A stretch of 64,000 nucleotides of DNA from M3007 sp033764075 (GTDB lineage Bacteria; Bacteroidota; Bacteroidia; Chitinophagales; Saprospiraceae), in assembly GCA_033764075.1 (NCBI GenBank), contig JANRJH010000020.1:1-64000 (forward strand). The letters are read 5' to 3'. The position numbers and the translations under genes are program-made. The first letter of the stretch is position 1, and each line of letters starts with the position of its first letter. Shown here piece after piece: positions 35,403-43,352 of the stretch. The notes beneath the pieces are model-generated. The model saw nothing but the letters and a program-made list of their open reading frames with translations, had not been told where the DNA came from and ran no database searches.

Positions 35403-35451
35403 TTTTTGCCGCGAATTAGCGCGAATTCGCGCTAATTCGCGGCAGAAAATA
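35403..35451. repeat. Perfect 36-bp palindrome with extended arms
   Basis: Bases 35408-35443 form a perfect palindrome beginning GCCGCGAATTAGCGCGAA. Flanks extend the pairing further (TATTTTTTGCC against GGCAGAAAATA, one mismatch). Its core GAATTAGCGCGAATT resembles GATTAGCGCGGATT in the hairpin next to the GxxExxY gene. It separates the T9SS gene from fhs and could act as a terminator. Confidence 0.85.
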
Positions 35452-35470
35452 AAGACGCGGTTTTAAGCTT

Positions 35471-35478
35471 TACCTTTG
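35471..35478 (+). promoter_or_regulatory. -7 promoter element for fhs
   Basis: TACCTTTG, a perfect match, lies 24 bases before ATG 35503. It rules out the in-frame TTG at 35476, which would lie inside the promoter. Confidence 0.6.
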
Positions 35479-35502
35479 CCGCGCATCAAATGCCTGCATC
35501 GA

Positions 35503-37173
35503 ATGACCGATCTTGACATCGCCCGTTCTGTTACCCCGCTGCCCATTGCCGACATCGCCGCCCTTCGCGGCATCCCTGCCGATGTGCTCGAGCCGTATGG
35601 CCGTTTCAAGGCCAAACTTCCGCACAGTCTGTTGCCGGCGCCCGGCCAGCCGCTGGGCAAGCTCATCCTGGTGTCGGCCATTTCGCCTACCCCGGCGGGT
35701 GAGGGCAAAACCACCGTCACCATCGGCCTCACCGATGCACTCAACCGGATCGGAAAAAAGGCCGGTGCGGCCTTGCGCGAGCCCTCGCTGGGTCCGGTAT
35801 TTGGCATCAAAGGCGGCGCGACCGGCGGTGGATACGCACAGGTCATCCCGATGGAGGACATCAACTTGCATTTTACGGGCGACATCACGGCGGTGGAGCG
35901 CGCCCATAACCTGCTGGCGGCCCTCATCGACAACCGGCTGCATTTTCCGGAGCCCGGGCCGGTCATTGACCCCCGGACGGTGCTTTGGAAGCGCGTGATG
36001 GACCTCAGCGACCGCAGCCTGCGTCGGGTGACCATCGGCCTGGGCGGCCCGGGCAACGGTGTTCCCCGCGAGACCGGCTTCGACATCGCCGTGGCTTCGG
36101 AGGTGATGGCCATTTTGTGCCTGACCCAGAGCATTCCCGAGCTCAAGGAACGCCTCGGCCGCATCCTCATCGGGTTCGGGCCCGGCGGCAAAACACCCGT
36201 GTACGCCGGCGACCTGCAGGCTGCCGGCGCCATGGCGGCGCTCCTCAAGGACGCCCTTCAGCCCAACCTGGTGCAGACGCTCGAGCGCAACCCGGCCATC
36301 CTGCACGGCGGTCCGTTTGCGAACATTGCCCAGGGAACGAACAGCATCCTCGCCACCCGCATGGCGCTCGGCATGAACGATTACGTGGTCACGGAGGCCG
36401 GTTTCGGATTCGACCTGGGCGGGGAAAAATTCATCGACATCAAGTGCCGGGAGGCGGGCTTTTTCCCACACGCTGTCGTGCTGGTGGCCACGGTGCGCGC
36501 CCTGAAGTACCACGGTGGCGCCAAGCTGTCCGACCTCAAGACAGAAAACCTCGATGCCCTGCGCGCCGGGTTCGTCAACCTGGCCCGGCACGTGGCCAAC
36601 GTCCGCCAGTTCGGCATCGCGCCATTTGTGGCGATCAACCGTTTCGCGGGCGACACGGAGGCCGAGCTGGCGCTGTTGCAAGCCCTGTGCGCCGATCAGG
36701 ATACTCCGGCATTCGTGTGTGAGGTGTGGGCCCGGGGTGGCGCCGGCGCCGAGCATCTGGCCGAGGCGGTCGCACAGGCGGCGGACGCGTCGAATGCGCA
36801 ACCCCGCTTCCTCTACGAACGTGAATGGCCGGTCGAAAAAAAGATCGAAACGCTCGCCACGGAGTACTACGGCGCCGGAGAAGTGGATTACAGTCCGGCG
36901 GCGCGCATGGCCCTGAAGCGCATCAAGGACCTTGGCCTGGATCACCTGCTGGTGTGCATGGCCAAGACCCAGAAGTCCATCTCCGACAATCCGCGCCTGC
37001 TTGGCGCACCCAGCGGCTACACGTTCACGGTGAACGACATCGAAATTGCTGCGGGCGCCGGTTTTGTGGTGCCCATCGCCGGGGAAATGTTGCGCATGCC
37101 CGGATTGCCGGTGCATCCTGCCGCCGAGGGCATGGACCTGGACGCGGAAGGAAGGATCACGGGTTTGTTTTAA
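35503..37173 (+). CDS. fhs: Formate-tetrahydrofolate ligase
   Basis: This 556-residue cytoplasmic enzyme joins formate to tetrahydrofolate with ATP, making 10-formyl-THF for one-carbon metabolism. The length is normal. Visible: SPTPAGEGKTT (P-loop, 61-71), GKKAGAALREPSLGPVFGIKGGATGGG, EDINLHFTGDI, LTQSIPELKERLGR and FVVPIAGEMLRMPGLP near the end. ATG 35503 fits both the family start and the promoter position. The last codons (RITGLF and the stop) belong to a sequence that is copied further downstream at 37243-37269. Confidence 0.97.
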   Translation: MTDLDIARSVTPLPIADIAALRGIPADVLEPYGRFKAKLPHSLLPAPGQPLGKLILVSAISPTPAGEGKTTVTIGLTDALNRIGKKAGAALREPSLGPVFGIKGGATGGGYAQVIPMEDINLHFTGDITAVERAHNLLAALIDNRLHFPEPGPVIDPRTVLWKRVMDLSDRSLRRVTIGLGGPGNGVPRETGFDIAVASEVMAILCLTQSIPELKERLGRILIGFGPGGKTPVYAGDLQAAGAMAALLKDALQPNLVQTLERNPAILHGGPFANIAQGTNSILATRMALGMNDYVVTEAGFGFDLGGEKFIDIKCREAGFFPHAVVLVATVRALKYHGGAKLSDLKTENLDALRAGFVNLARHVANVRQFGIAPFVAINRFAGDTEAELALLQALCADQDTPAFVCEVWARGGAGAEHLAEAVAQAADASNAQPRFLYEREWPVEKKIETLATEYYGAGEVDYSPAARMALKRIKDLGLDHLLVCMAKTQKSISDNPRLLGAPSGYTFTVNDIEIAAGAGFVVPIAGEMLRMPGLPVHPAAEGMDLDAEGRITGLF

Positions 37174-37269
37174 AAAAACGCTTTCGGCCGTCGGTCGTCG
37201 GCTATCGGATCACGGGTTGTCGGTCGTCGGCCGTCGGCTATCGGATCACGGGTTTGTCTTAAAAAAGAC
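37154..37269. repeat. Direct repeats spanning the fhs and mpgP gene ends
   Basis: A 22-bp unit (GTCGGCTATCGGATCACGGG plus TT) occurs at 37197-37218 and 37233-37254 with a 36-base period. GGATCACGGGTTTGT occurs at 37154-37168 in the fhs end and at 37243-37257. Each of the latter is followed by a similar TTAAAAAA(A/G) run, so the ends of the two convergent genes look like copies of each other. Confidence 0.8.
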
Positions 37270-38053
37270 GGTCTACCGCTGCGCACCAGCCTGCAGGCCC
37301 TATGCCCGAAATGCGCTCCAGCCCCGGAATGTCCAGCGCTGCCCATGAGCCGTCGAAACGCTGCACCAGAAACCGCCGGTCGACGGCTTCCAGCATGGCG
37401 GCGTCATTTGGGCTGTCGCCGATGGCTATGGTGCGCAGTTCCGTTTCGTTGTGCTTTTGGTAAAGCGCCGTGAGCCACCGCACGGCGCGCCCCTTGTCGG
37501 TTTGTGCAGAAAGGGCCGTGTAAAAACGTCCGCCGCGGCTGAGGGTGAACCCGTGGGGTTGAAGGTGCGACGCCACATCGGCCGCCCGTTCCGGGGAGAG
37601 CGGCGTAAGGATGGTTTCGGTAAACATCCGGTTGCGGGCATGGTCGAGGTCATCCCCATGCAGACCGGTCAGGGCAGCGATTTCGGTGTCGGACGACCGG
37701 GCATAGCCGTCGATGCCCGGGATTTCCTGCAGCACCCAGCGCAGTTGTTGCACATCGGCATGGGCCAGCACTGCGAGGTCGAACCCGGCTGCCGTCCGAT
37801 GGTACTCGAAGGCGCCCGAAGGAAAATAGCCGTGCGGAATGGCTACCGCGCTCCCGTTTTCAACAATGCAGGGATGCCGAACGCCCAGCTCCCTTTGCAG
37901 CTTTGATTGTTCGTACAGCGTTTTAGAAGAGCAGAATACGACCGGTACGCCCTCGTTTTTGAGCTTTTCCAGTGCCGGCAGGGCTTTTTGGGGCGAATAG
38001 GTATGGTGGTCCAGCAGGGAGCCGTCCAGATCGGTGTAAACGATGGTTTTCAT
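37259..38053 (-). CDS. mpgP: Mannosyl-3-phosphoglycerate phosphatase
   Basis: This 264-residue HAD-superfamily phosphatase (IIB cap type) should remove phosphate from mannosyl-3-phosphoglycerate to give the compatible solute mannosylglycerate. Motif I is YTDLDGSLL (D8, D10), motif II VVFCSSKT, and the late motif IAIGDSPNDAAMLEAV. VENGSAVAIP is typical of the MpgP branch. Its ATG overlaps the mpgS stop in ATGA (38050-38053), so the two are translationally coupled. The stop lies in a repeat shared with the fhs end. Confidence 0.92.
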   Translation of the reverse strand: MKTIVYTDLDGSLLDHHTYSPQKALPALEKLKNEGVPVVFCSSKTLYEQSKLQRELGVRHPCIVENGSAVAIPHGYFPSGAFEYHRTAAGFDLAVLAHADVQQLRWVLQEIPGIDGYARSSDTEIAALTGLHGDDLDHARNRMFTETILTPLSPERAADVASHLQPHGFTLSRGGRFYTALSAQTDKGRAVRWLTALYQKHNETELRTIAIGDSPNDAAMLEAVDRRFLVQRFDGSWAALDIPGLERISGIGPAGWCAAVDRLF

Positions 38054-39249
38054 ACAATAGGCGCCATGATTCCGTGCTGCTCCCAGTCCAGAAACCGGGC
38101 GGCACGGTCAAAATCGGCGTTCAGCAGCGCAGGGTACCGGCGTGGCCGGGTTGGTATTTCATCTTTTGCCAGCACTTTTTGGCTTACCAGCTCCTTGAGC
38201 AGCGATTTTTTCATTTTTTCCGGGCAAAGCGGGGAGTGATACATGACCGCCAGCGAGAACTCGATCATTTCCTTGATGTGCGCATCGCCCTTTTCGGCAT
38301 CGTGCAGGTGCGGGTTTCGGGACTGCATCTGGTACACATCGACACCGGATTTCATGACCTCCGGATAGGGGGTGGGCAGCACGCCGCCGAATTTTTCCAT
38401 TAAACTGACGAAATGATAGGTTTCAATGGAAAACCCGGCTGAATAGTCGAGCCGGAGCGCCAGATCCATCGAAAGTGCGTGTTCGCCGGCATTTCCGGTG
38501 CGCAGGGCGTCTGTCTCGAAGCCGGTGTATTGGCTGATGAACTGGTTGAGAAAGAGATTCGTGATGCGGGAAACGCGGCCCCAGCGGGCGAAGAAGAGGT
38601 CCGTGTCTACAATTTTGGGTTTGCTGTGCCATTGAATGCGCACCATGGCATAGGGCGAGTTGCTCTGGCTTAGTCCGGCAGAGAACAGCCGTACATATTC
38701 GAAAACCGCTCCGGGGAAGTAGTTGTCTGAATCGACAAACCCCACAAAGTCCTTCCCCAGCAATTTGGCCAGCAGGATACCGGCCAGCATGCCCTCCGCT
38801 TTGCCGTGTCGCACCAGTCCTTCCTCGTCGAGCACGTCCAGATAACCGCTTTCCACGAACAATTGCGCGAGCAAAGGGTCGCGCTGGTGCATGATCACGT
38901 ATTTCTTTTTGGCATAGCGGCAGAAGCTATCCACCATCCGGCGTTCCATCAGATAGCGGTCAACCGGATCGCGCCGGCTGTTGGAAATGATCACCGGCAG
39001 GCAGTCGTGCGGGATGCCGCTCAGCACACCTTCGAGCAACCGCAAGCGCTCGTCCTTGACCGGAATGACGATCACCATTCGGCTTTCGATGTCAAACAGC
39101 TGTTCGCGGGGTATCTGATGGATGATGTGGTAAGGGCTGGAGAACGCATTATCGACCTCGAAGCCCCCGTCCAACTCGTACACCTTCTGGATGTTGTGGA
39201 ACAGGTTGGCGCCGAATCGTTCGGCGGTGCTGGGAATTTCAATGCGCAT
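38050..39249 (-). CDS. mpgS: Mannosyl-3-phosphoglycerate synthase (GT55)
   Basis: This 399-residue enzyme transfers mannose from GDP-mannose to 3-phosphoglycerate, the first step of two-step mannosylglycerate synthesis. Visible GT55 features: VIVIPVKDERLRLLEGVLSGIP, IISNSRRDPVDRY, LVRHGKAEGMLAGILLAKL, the DxD-like VGFVDSDNYFPG, YHFVSLMEKFGG. The length matches stand-alone synthases rather than the bifunctional fusion. ATG 39249 begins MRIEIPSTAERFGANLF as in known members. Together with mpgP it forms a two-gene operon for an osmolyte known from marine and thermophilic microbes. Confidence 0.93.
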   Translation of the reverse strand: MRIEIPSTAERFGANLFHNIQKVYELDGGFEVDNAFSSPYHIIHQIPREQLFDIESRMVIVIPVKDERLRLLEGVLSGIPHDCLPVIISNSRRDPVDRYLMERRMVDSFCRYAKKKYVIMHQRDPLLAQLFVESGYLDVLDEEGLVRHGKAEGMLAGILLAKLLGKDFVGFVDSDNYFPGAVFEYVRLFSAGLSQSNSPYAMVRIQWHSKPKIVDTDLFFARWGRVSRITNLFLNQFISQYTGFETDALRTGNAGEHALSMDLALRLDYSAGFSIETYHFVSLMEKFGGVLPTPYPEVMKSGVDVYQMQSRNPHLHDAEKGDAHIKEMIEFSLAVMYHSPLCPEKMKKSLLKELVSQKVLAKDEIPTRPRRYPALLNADFDRAARFLDWEQHGIMAPIV

Positions 39250-39369
39250 GATGTCCCAATTTCAATGAAAAGGAGAGGAAAACTGTCGGAATGACCATAA
39301 GGGGGTAACGGCATTTCGGGGTAAGGGTTCACCGAAGCCTTTTTTCTTTCGGTGTGCCCTTGCGTATGC

Positions 39370-39648
39370 TCAGCGCCTCCGCTTGCTGATCCGGTTCCCC
39401 GAAATGGCGCGTTGCCGTGTGCACTTGAACCGGGATATTTCCGGGTTTCGTTTGGCCAAATGCTTTTGGCTTACCCCCGAATGCACCCTTTCCCGCCAAC
39501 GGCGGAAACTGCCCGGCTTCAGCTCGCGGCGCATGAGGGCAACCACTTCCGCTTCGGATAGCCCGAACTGGGCATGGATGGCCTCAAAGGGGGTGCGGTC
39601 CTCCCAGGCCATCTCAATGATGCGGTCGATGTCGGCGGGCGTGCGCAA
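39370..39648 (-). CDS. DUF2805 / TIGR03643 family protein
   Basis: This 92-residue protein contains DIDRIIEMAWEDRTPFEAI, FGLSEAEVVALMRRELKP and SFRRWRERV, the complete core of the family, with a basic C-terminus. It resembles a small helix-turn-helix; function is unknown. The only usable start is TTG 39648, one codon after the stop of the nucleotidyltransferase gene and in the same frame. It is therefore probably translated by coupling to that gene. Confidence 0.8.
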   Translation of the reverse strand: MRTPADIDRIIEMAWEDRTPFEAIHAQFGLSEAEVVALMRRELKPGSFRRWRERVHSGVSQKHLAKRNPEISRFKCTRQRAISGNRISKRRR

Positions 39649-39651
39649 GGT

Positions 39652-40539
39652 TTAGGCGGAATAGTCGACAGGGCCTGTCTGCGCCAGGGCCGCCTGCACG
39701 GTTGTTTTGTCTTCCGGGTAGGTGACCCCGTACCAGGTGCTGTCGGAGTACAGGACTTTGAGTTTGATCTTGCCCTGGGCGATCAGGGTATTCACCACGC
39801 TGGGGATGTAAAACTCCGCCCTGGGGTTGTTTTTATTGGCCTCCACGAAGGCGCGGAACTGGGCGTCGATCTCGTTCATCACGCTGTGGTGCATGCCCCA
39901 CAGGTTCATGGAAACGGGGGTGCTGTCGGGCAGCACGTGTTTTTCGCCGGCGGCGTCTACGTAGGCGATGCCTTCCGGGAAACGCTCGATTCGGGTGCGC
40001 TCGGTCACGTCGGCCAGGTACCCGTGTTCATCCACAGCACAGACGCCGCGCGACACGGCGCCGTTTTCGGACAAGGTGTTGGCGAGCCGGTAAGCGACCA
40101 TCCCGTATTCGTCCGGGCGGCAACCGGTGCTGAGGAACGCTGCCAGGGTTCTGAACGCGTCGGCGCCGTAAAAGTCGTCGGCGTTGATGGTCGCAAAGGG
40201 GGTGTCTATGGCCATTTTGGCGGCCAAAACGGCGTGGCCGGTGCCCCAGGGTTTTTCGCGGTGGGGCGGGGCCGGCAGCCAGTCGAGCGCTGTGTCGGTC
40301 TCCTGAAAGGCGTACACGACGTCTGCGTGCTTTTCTATTTTCCGGCCGACTTTTTCCCGAAATGCCTCCTCGATGTCTTTTCGGATGACGATCACGATCT
40401 TGCCGAAGCCGGCCTGCAGGGCGTCGTGCACCGAATATTCCATGATGGCCTCGCCGCGGGGGCCCATGCCGTCTACCTGTTTGAGGCCGCCGTAGCGGCT
40501 GCCGATGCCGGCGGCGAGAATGAGTAAGCTGGGTTTCAT
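39652..40539 (-). CDS. Sugar-phosphate nucleotidyltransferase-like protein
   Basis: This 295-residue protein has the nucleotidyltransferase signature LLILAAGIGSRYGGLKQVD (5-23), EYSVHDA, INADDFYG (metal and base site) and GTGHAVLAAK. It probably activates a sugar phosphate with an NTP, or is a relative that does so for an unknown sugar. It is shorter than hexose-binding GlmU/RfbA forms at the C-terminus. The frame runs upstream to 42213, but this part is antisense to the symporter; ATG 40539 begins the signature. It lies upstream of, and in frame with, the DUF2805 gene and is divergent from the symporter. Confidence 0.85.
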   Translation of the reverse strand: MKPSLLILAAGIGSRYGGLKQVDGMGPRGEAIMEYSVHDALQAGFGKIVIVIRKDIEEAFREKVGRKIEKHADVVYAFQETDTALDWLPAPPHREKPWGTGHAVLAAKMAIDTPFATINADDFYGADAFRTLAAFLSTGCRPDEYGMVAYRLANTLSENGAVSRGVCAVDEHGYLADVTERTRIERFPEGIAYVDAAGEKHVLPDSTPVSMNLWGMHHSVMNEIDAQFRAFVEANKNNPRAEFYIPSVVNTLIAQGKIKLKVLYSDSTWYGVTYPEDKTTVQAALAQTGPVDYSA

Positions 40540-40551
40540 GAGCAGAAGGTT

Positions 40552-40559
40552 TACATTTG
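40552..40559 (+). promoter_or_regulatory. -7 promoter element for the symporter gene
   Basis: TACATTTG is a perfect match and lies 22 bases before ATG 40582. Confidence 0.55.
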
Positions 40560-40574
40560 CGGGATTAGACAGAG

Positions 40575-40582
40575 CAAAAGTA
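40575..40582 (-). promoter_or_regulatory. -7 promoter element for the nucleotidyltransferase gene
   Basis: The minus strand reads TACTTTTG, a perfect match, 35 bases before ATG 40539. It overlaps the first base of the divergent symporter gene, so the two promoters face each other and their start sites should interfere. Confidence 0.5.
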
Positions 40583-42366
40583 TGCAGCTTACGCCATTCG
40601 ATTGGGCATTGATCGCCCTTTATTTCGCGCTTTCCCTGTGGATCGGCCTTCGGGGCAGCCGCAAGAGCGGCTCCAGTGCCGGCGAGTTCTTCCTTTCGGG
40701 TCGCAGCATGCCCTGGTGGCTGCTTGGGGTGTCGATGGTGGCCACCACCTTTTCGTGCGATACGCCCAATCTGGTGACCGACATCGTGCGGCAGAACGGC
40801 GTTGCCGGCAACTGGGCCTGGTGGGCGTTTTTGCTGACGGGCATGCTCACGGTGTTCGTGTACGCCCGGCTGTGGCGCCGCTCGGGGGTGCTCACCGACC
40901 TGGAGTTTTACGAGCTGCGGTATTCGGGTCCGGAGGCGCGGTTTCTGCGCGTGTTTCGCGCCTTGTACCTCGGCGTTTTTTTCAACGTCATGATCATGGC
41001 CACGGTGTCGCTGGCGGCCATCAAGATCGGGCAGGTGCTGTTCAACGTTTCGCCGCTGACCACGCTGTTGTTGTCGGCGGTCGTTACGGTGGCGTATTCC
41101 GCTGTCGGCGGCTTTCGCAGCGTGCTGCTCACCGATTTTTTCCAGTTTTTCATCGCCATGATCGGCTCCATCGGCGCGGCCGTGGTGGTGTTGCGGCTGC
41201 CCGAGGTGGGCGGGCTGAGCGGCTTGTTTCAGCACCCGAATGTGTCGGGCAAGCTCGCCCTTTTGCCCGATTTTTCCGACACCCGCACGCTGGTGCCGCT
41301 GCTCATTGTGCCGCTGGCGGTGCAGTGGTGGTCGGTGTGGTACCCCGGCGCCGAGCCGGGCGGCGGCGGTTATGTGGCCCAGCGCATGCTGGCGGCCAAA
41401 AACGAGGAACACGCCGTCGGCGCCGTGCTGTTTTTCAACGTCGCCCACTACGCCCTGCGGCCCTGGCCCTGGATCCTGGTGGGACTGGCCTCGCTCATCG
41501 TTTTTCCGACCCTGGCCGACCTGAAGGGGGCTTTCCCCCACATTGCCGACGATAAACTCGGGCACGACCTGGGCTACCCGGCCATGCTGCACTATATGCC
41601 TGCCGGTTTGGCCGGACTGGTGGTGGCCTCCCTGGCGGCGGCGTACATGAGCACCCTGGCTACCCACCTCAACTGGGGCGCCTCGTACATCGTCAACGAT
41701 TTTTACCGGCGCGTGGTGGCGCCCGAAGCCGACGACAAAAAGCTGGTGCTGGTGGGACGCCTGTCCACCGTGCTGCTCATGGCGCTGGCGGCCGGGGTGG
41801 CGCTGCTGCTGTCGAGCGCGCTGGACTCCTTCAACATCCTGCTGCAAATTGGCGCCGGAACGGGCCTGCTGTTCATCCTGCGCTGGTTCTGGTGGCGCAT
41901 CAACGCCTGGTCGGAGCTGTCGGCCATGGCCATCTCTTTTGTGCTGGCGGTGTATTTCCGGTTGATGCACCCGCACACCGGACTGCCCGCCCTGGCCGAC
42001 TGGCAGCAGCTGTTGCTCGGCGTGTCCGTCACCACAGCCGTCTGGGTGCTGGTGACCCTGCTGACCCGGCCCACCGAGCACGAGACCCTGGTGTCGTTTT
42101 TCAAACATATTCGTCCGGAAACCGCCGGCTGGCGTCCGGTGATTGAAAAAGGGTTGCGGGACGGGGTGATTTCGCCCGAAGAAGCGAAGGGCGGTGGGCG
42201 TTTGCCCCTGCAAATAGCGGGCATGGCGTTGGGCTGCCTGACGGTGTATGCGGCCCTTTTTGCCACCGGATACGCGTTGTACGGCAATTGGGCGGCCTTC
42301 GGGGTGGCGCTGGTGGTGACGGTTGGGGGAGCGGTTGGGTTGCGGCGATTGTGGGGTGCTGCTTAG
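40582..42366 (+). CDS. Sodium:solute symporter family protein
   Basis: This 594-residue inner membrane protein of the SSS family has about thirteen to fifteen helices. Motifs: IALYFALSLWIGLRGSRKSGSSAGEFFLSGRSMPWWLLGVSM at the N-terminus, TFSCDTPNLV, GGFRSVLLTDFFQF, and GLVVASLAAAYMSTLATHLNWGASYIVNDFY, which carries the conserved Na2-site serine/threonine region. It moves a small organic solute together with sodium; the solute is unknown, though sugar or sialic acid-type substrates are common. The last 60 residues add an extra helix pair. Confidence 0.9.
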   Translation: MQLTPFDWALIALYFALSLWIGLRGSRKSGSSAGEFFLSGRSMPWWLLGVSMVATTFSCDTPNLVTDIVRQNGVAGNWAWWAFLLTGMLTVFVYARLWRRSGVLTDLEFYELRYSGPEARFLRVFRALYLGVFFNVMIMATVSLAAIKIGQVLFNVSPLTTLLLSAVVTVAYSAVGGFRSVLLTDFFQFFIAMIGSIGAAVVVLRLPEVGGLSGLFQHPNVSGKLALLPDFSDTRTLVPLLIVPLAVQWWSVWYPGAEPGGGGYVAQRMLAAKNEEHAVGAVLFFNVAHYALRPWPWILVGLASLIVFPTLADLKGAFPHIADDKLGHDLGYPAMLHYMPAGLAGLVVASLAAAYMSTLATHLNWGASYIVNDFYRRVVAPEADDKKLVLVGRLSTVLLMALAAGVALLLSSALDSFNILLQIGAGTGLLFILRWFWWRINAWSELSAMAISFVLAVYFRLMHPHTGLPALADWQQLLLGVSVTTAVWVLVTLLTRPTEHETLVSFFKHIRPETAGWRPVIEKGLRDGVISPEEAKGGGRLPLQIAGMALGCLTVYAALFATGYALYGNWAAFGVALVVTVGGAVGLRRLWGAA

Positions 42367-42367
42367 T

Positions 42368-42420
42368 GTGAAGTACTCCCAAAAATTGGACAGGTGAGCA
42401 GGTTGAAAGTTAGCAACTTT
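42368..42420. mobile_element. Possible IS3-family terminal remnant
   Basis: TGAAGTACTCCCAAAAATTG followed by GACAGGTGAGCAG resembles the ends of IS3/IS150-type elements (TGxAxTxxxCCCAAAAxxTTGGAC). It is followed by a small hairpin AAAGTT-AGC-AACTTT (42405-42419). No transposase frame is present. The sequence marks an abrupt shift from GC-rich to AT-rich DNA. The call rests on motif memory only. Confidence 0.35.
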
Positions 42421-42455
42421 ACTGAGTTAAAAATATCTAAAAATGGAAAAAAACA

Positions 42456-42806
42456 ATGATAATTATGACAAGACTTCTTTTGGTTGTCCTATTCGTAAAT
42501 GCAATAGCCTTTTATCGGTGCCAGGAGAATGAACTCCGGGATAATATCATTGAAATCAAACACGGAGGTGAACCACATCAGGAAATGATGTACCTAAACA
42601 AAAACCACTGGACGATGTCTATGGTAATTCAAGAAAATACATTGGATGACACATCATTTATCTCTGGAGTCTCATTAATACCACCAGGGAAAACCGGACT
42701 AATCATGCGAGCCGATTGTTTTATGGACTCGACGATATTTGAGTACAAACCATATAAAGCCAAAAAAGGACGTCTTGTAATACAATATTCATCTCAAGGA
42801 TATTAA
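42456..42806 (+). CDS. AT-rich orphan exported protein of unknown function
   Basis: This 116-residue protein (113 if ATG 42465 is used) starts with a signal-like segment MTRLLLVVLFVNAIAFYRC and continues with a beta-rich body (KNHWTMSMVIQENTLDDTSF, GKTGLIMRADCFMDSTIFEY). A cysteine near the end of the hydrophobic stretch might be a lipid anchor, but the lipobox is poor. Codon use is strikingly AT-rich compared with the symporter before it and the osmC gene after it. No family is recognised. Its position next to an IS3-like end suggests recent acquisition. Confidence 0.55.
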   Translation: MIIMTRLLLVVLFVNAIAFYRCQENELRDNIIEIKHGGEPHQEMMYLNKNHWTMSMVIQENTLDDTSFISGVSLIPPGKTGLIMRADCFMDSTIFEYKPYKAKKGRLVIQYSSQGY

Positions 42807-42858
42807 CCCGTCGGTAATCATCCGTTCCATCCGCGTGCCATCACCCGAAAGCAAAAAA

Positions 42859-43263
42859 TCAAGCCCAAACCAACTCAACAACCTGCTCCACACCATCACC
42901 CAGGCTCAACGCGACCGGACAAGTCCGCGCAGCCGTTTCCAAAACCCTTTTTTCGATGTCGGAGAAATCGCCGGGCGGCATCAACAAACGAATTTCGACC
43001 CTGGCGATGCGCCGGGGGTCGGAGGCCATCACTTTGGTGACCTCGGCGGTGGCGCCACTGATGTCCACATTGCGGCTGCGGGCGCTGATGCCCATGACGG
43101 TGAGCATGCAGGTGGCCAGCGAGGTGGCGCACAGGTCGGTGGGGGAGAAAGCTTCGCCCCTGCCCTGGTTGTCGGTGGGCGCGTCGGTCACAAAGGATTG
43201 TCCCGATTTGAGGTGGGTGGCGCGGGTGCGCAGGTCGCCGAGGTATTCTACTTTGCTGGTCAT
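42859..43263 (-). CDS. OsmC family peroxiredoxin-like protein
   Basis: This 134-residue protein shows the OsmC fold pattern: GEAFSPTDLCATSLATCML with cysteines C45 and C52, and AARTCPVALSLG with the second redox cysteine. Such proteins reduce organic hydroperoxides. ATG 43263 (MTSKVEYLGDLRT) is the family start; the longer frame to 43344 covers the promoter. A perfect -7 element is at 43289-43296. Confidence 0.9.
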   Translation of the reverse strand: MTSKVEYLGDLRTRATHLKSGQSFVTDAPTDNQGRGEAFSPTDLCATSLATCMLTVMGISARSRNVDISGATAEVTKVMASDPRRIARVEIRLLMPPGDFSDIEKRVLETAARTCPVALSLGDGVEQVVELVWA

Positions 43264-43288
43264 GGGCAATAGCGGGAAATGGTTCGGC

Positions 43289-43296
43289 CAAAGATA
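43289..43296 (-). promoter_or_regulatory. -7 promoter element for the OsmC gene
   Basis: The minus strand reads TATCTTTG, a perfect match, 25 bases before the start. Confidence 0.55.
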
Positions 43297-43352
43297 ATCA
43301 GCAGAACCAACATATCGGGCGGGCTTTCCTTTCGATGGAAGCAAATACGGAG

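Noticed and set aside
35470..37116. 548-residue open frame antisense to fhs
   Set aside because: fhs is full length with family motifs on the plus strand.
39330..39354. Hairpin CACCGAA/TTCGGTG as a terminator of the DUF2805 gene
   Set aside because: A seven-base stem with an 11-base loop and no clear T run on the minus strand; too weak to call.
39652..42213. 853-residue minus-strand open frame
   Set aside because: Only the last third is a nucleotidyltransferase. The upstream part is antisense to the symporter gene and is low-complexity (His, Gln, Gly, Arg).
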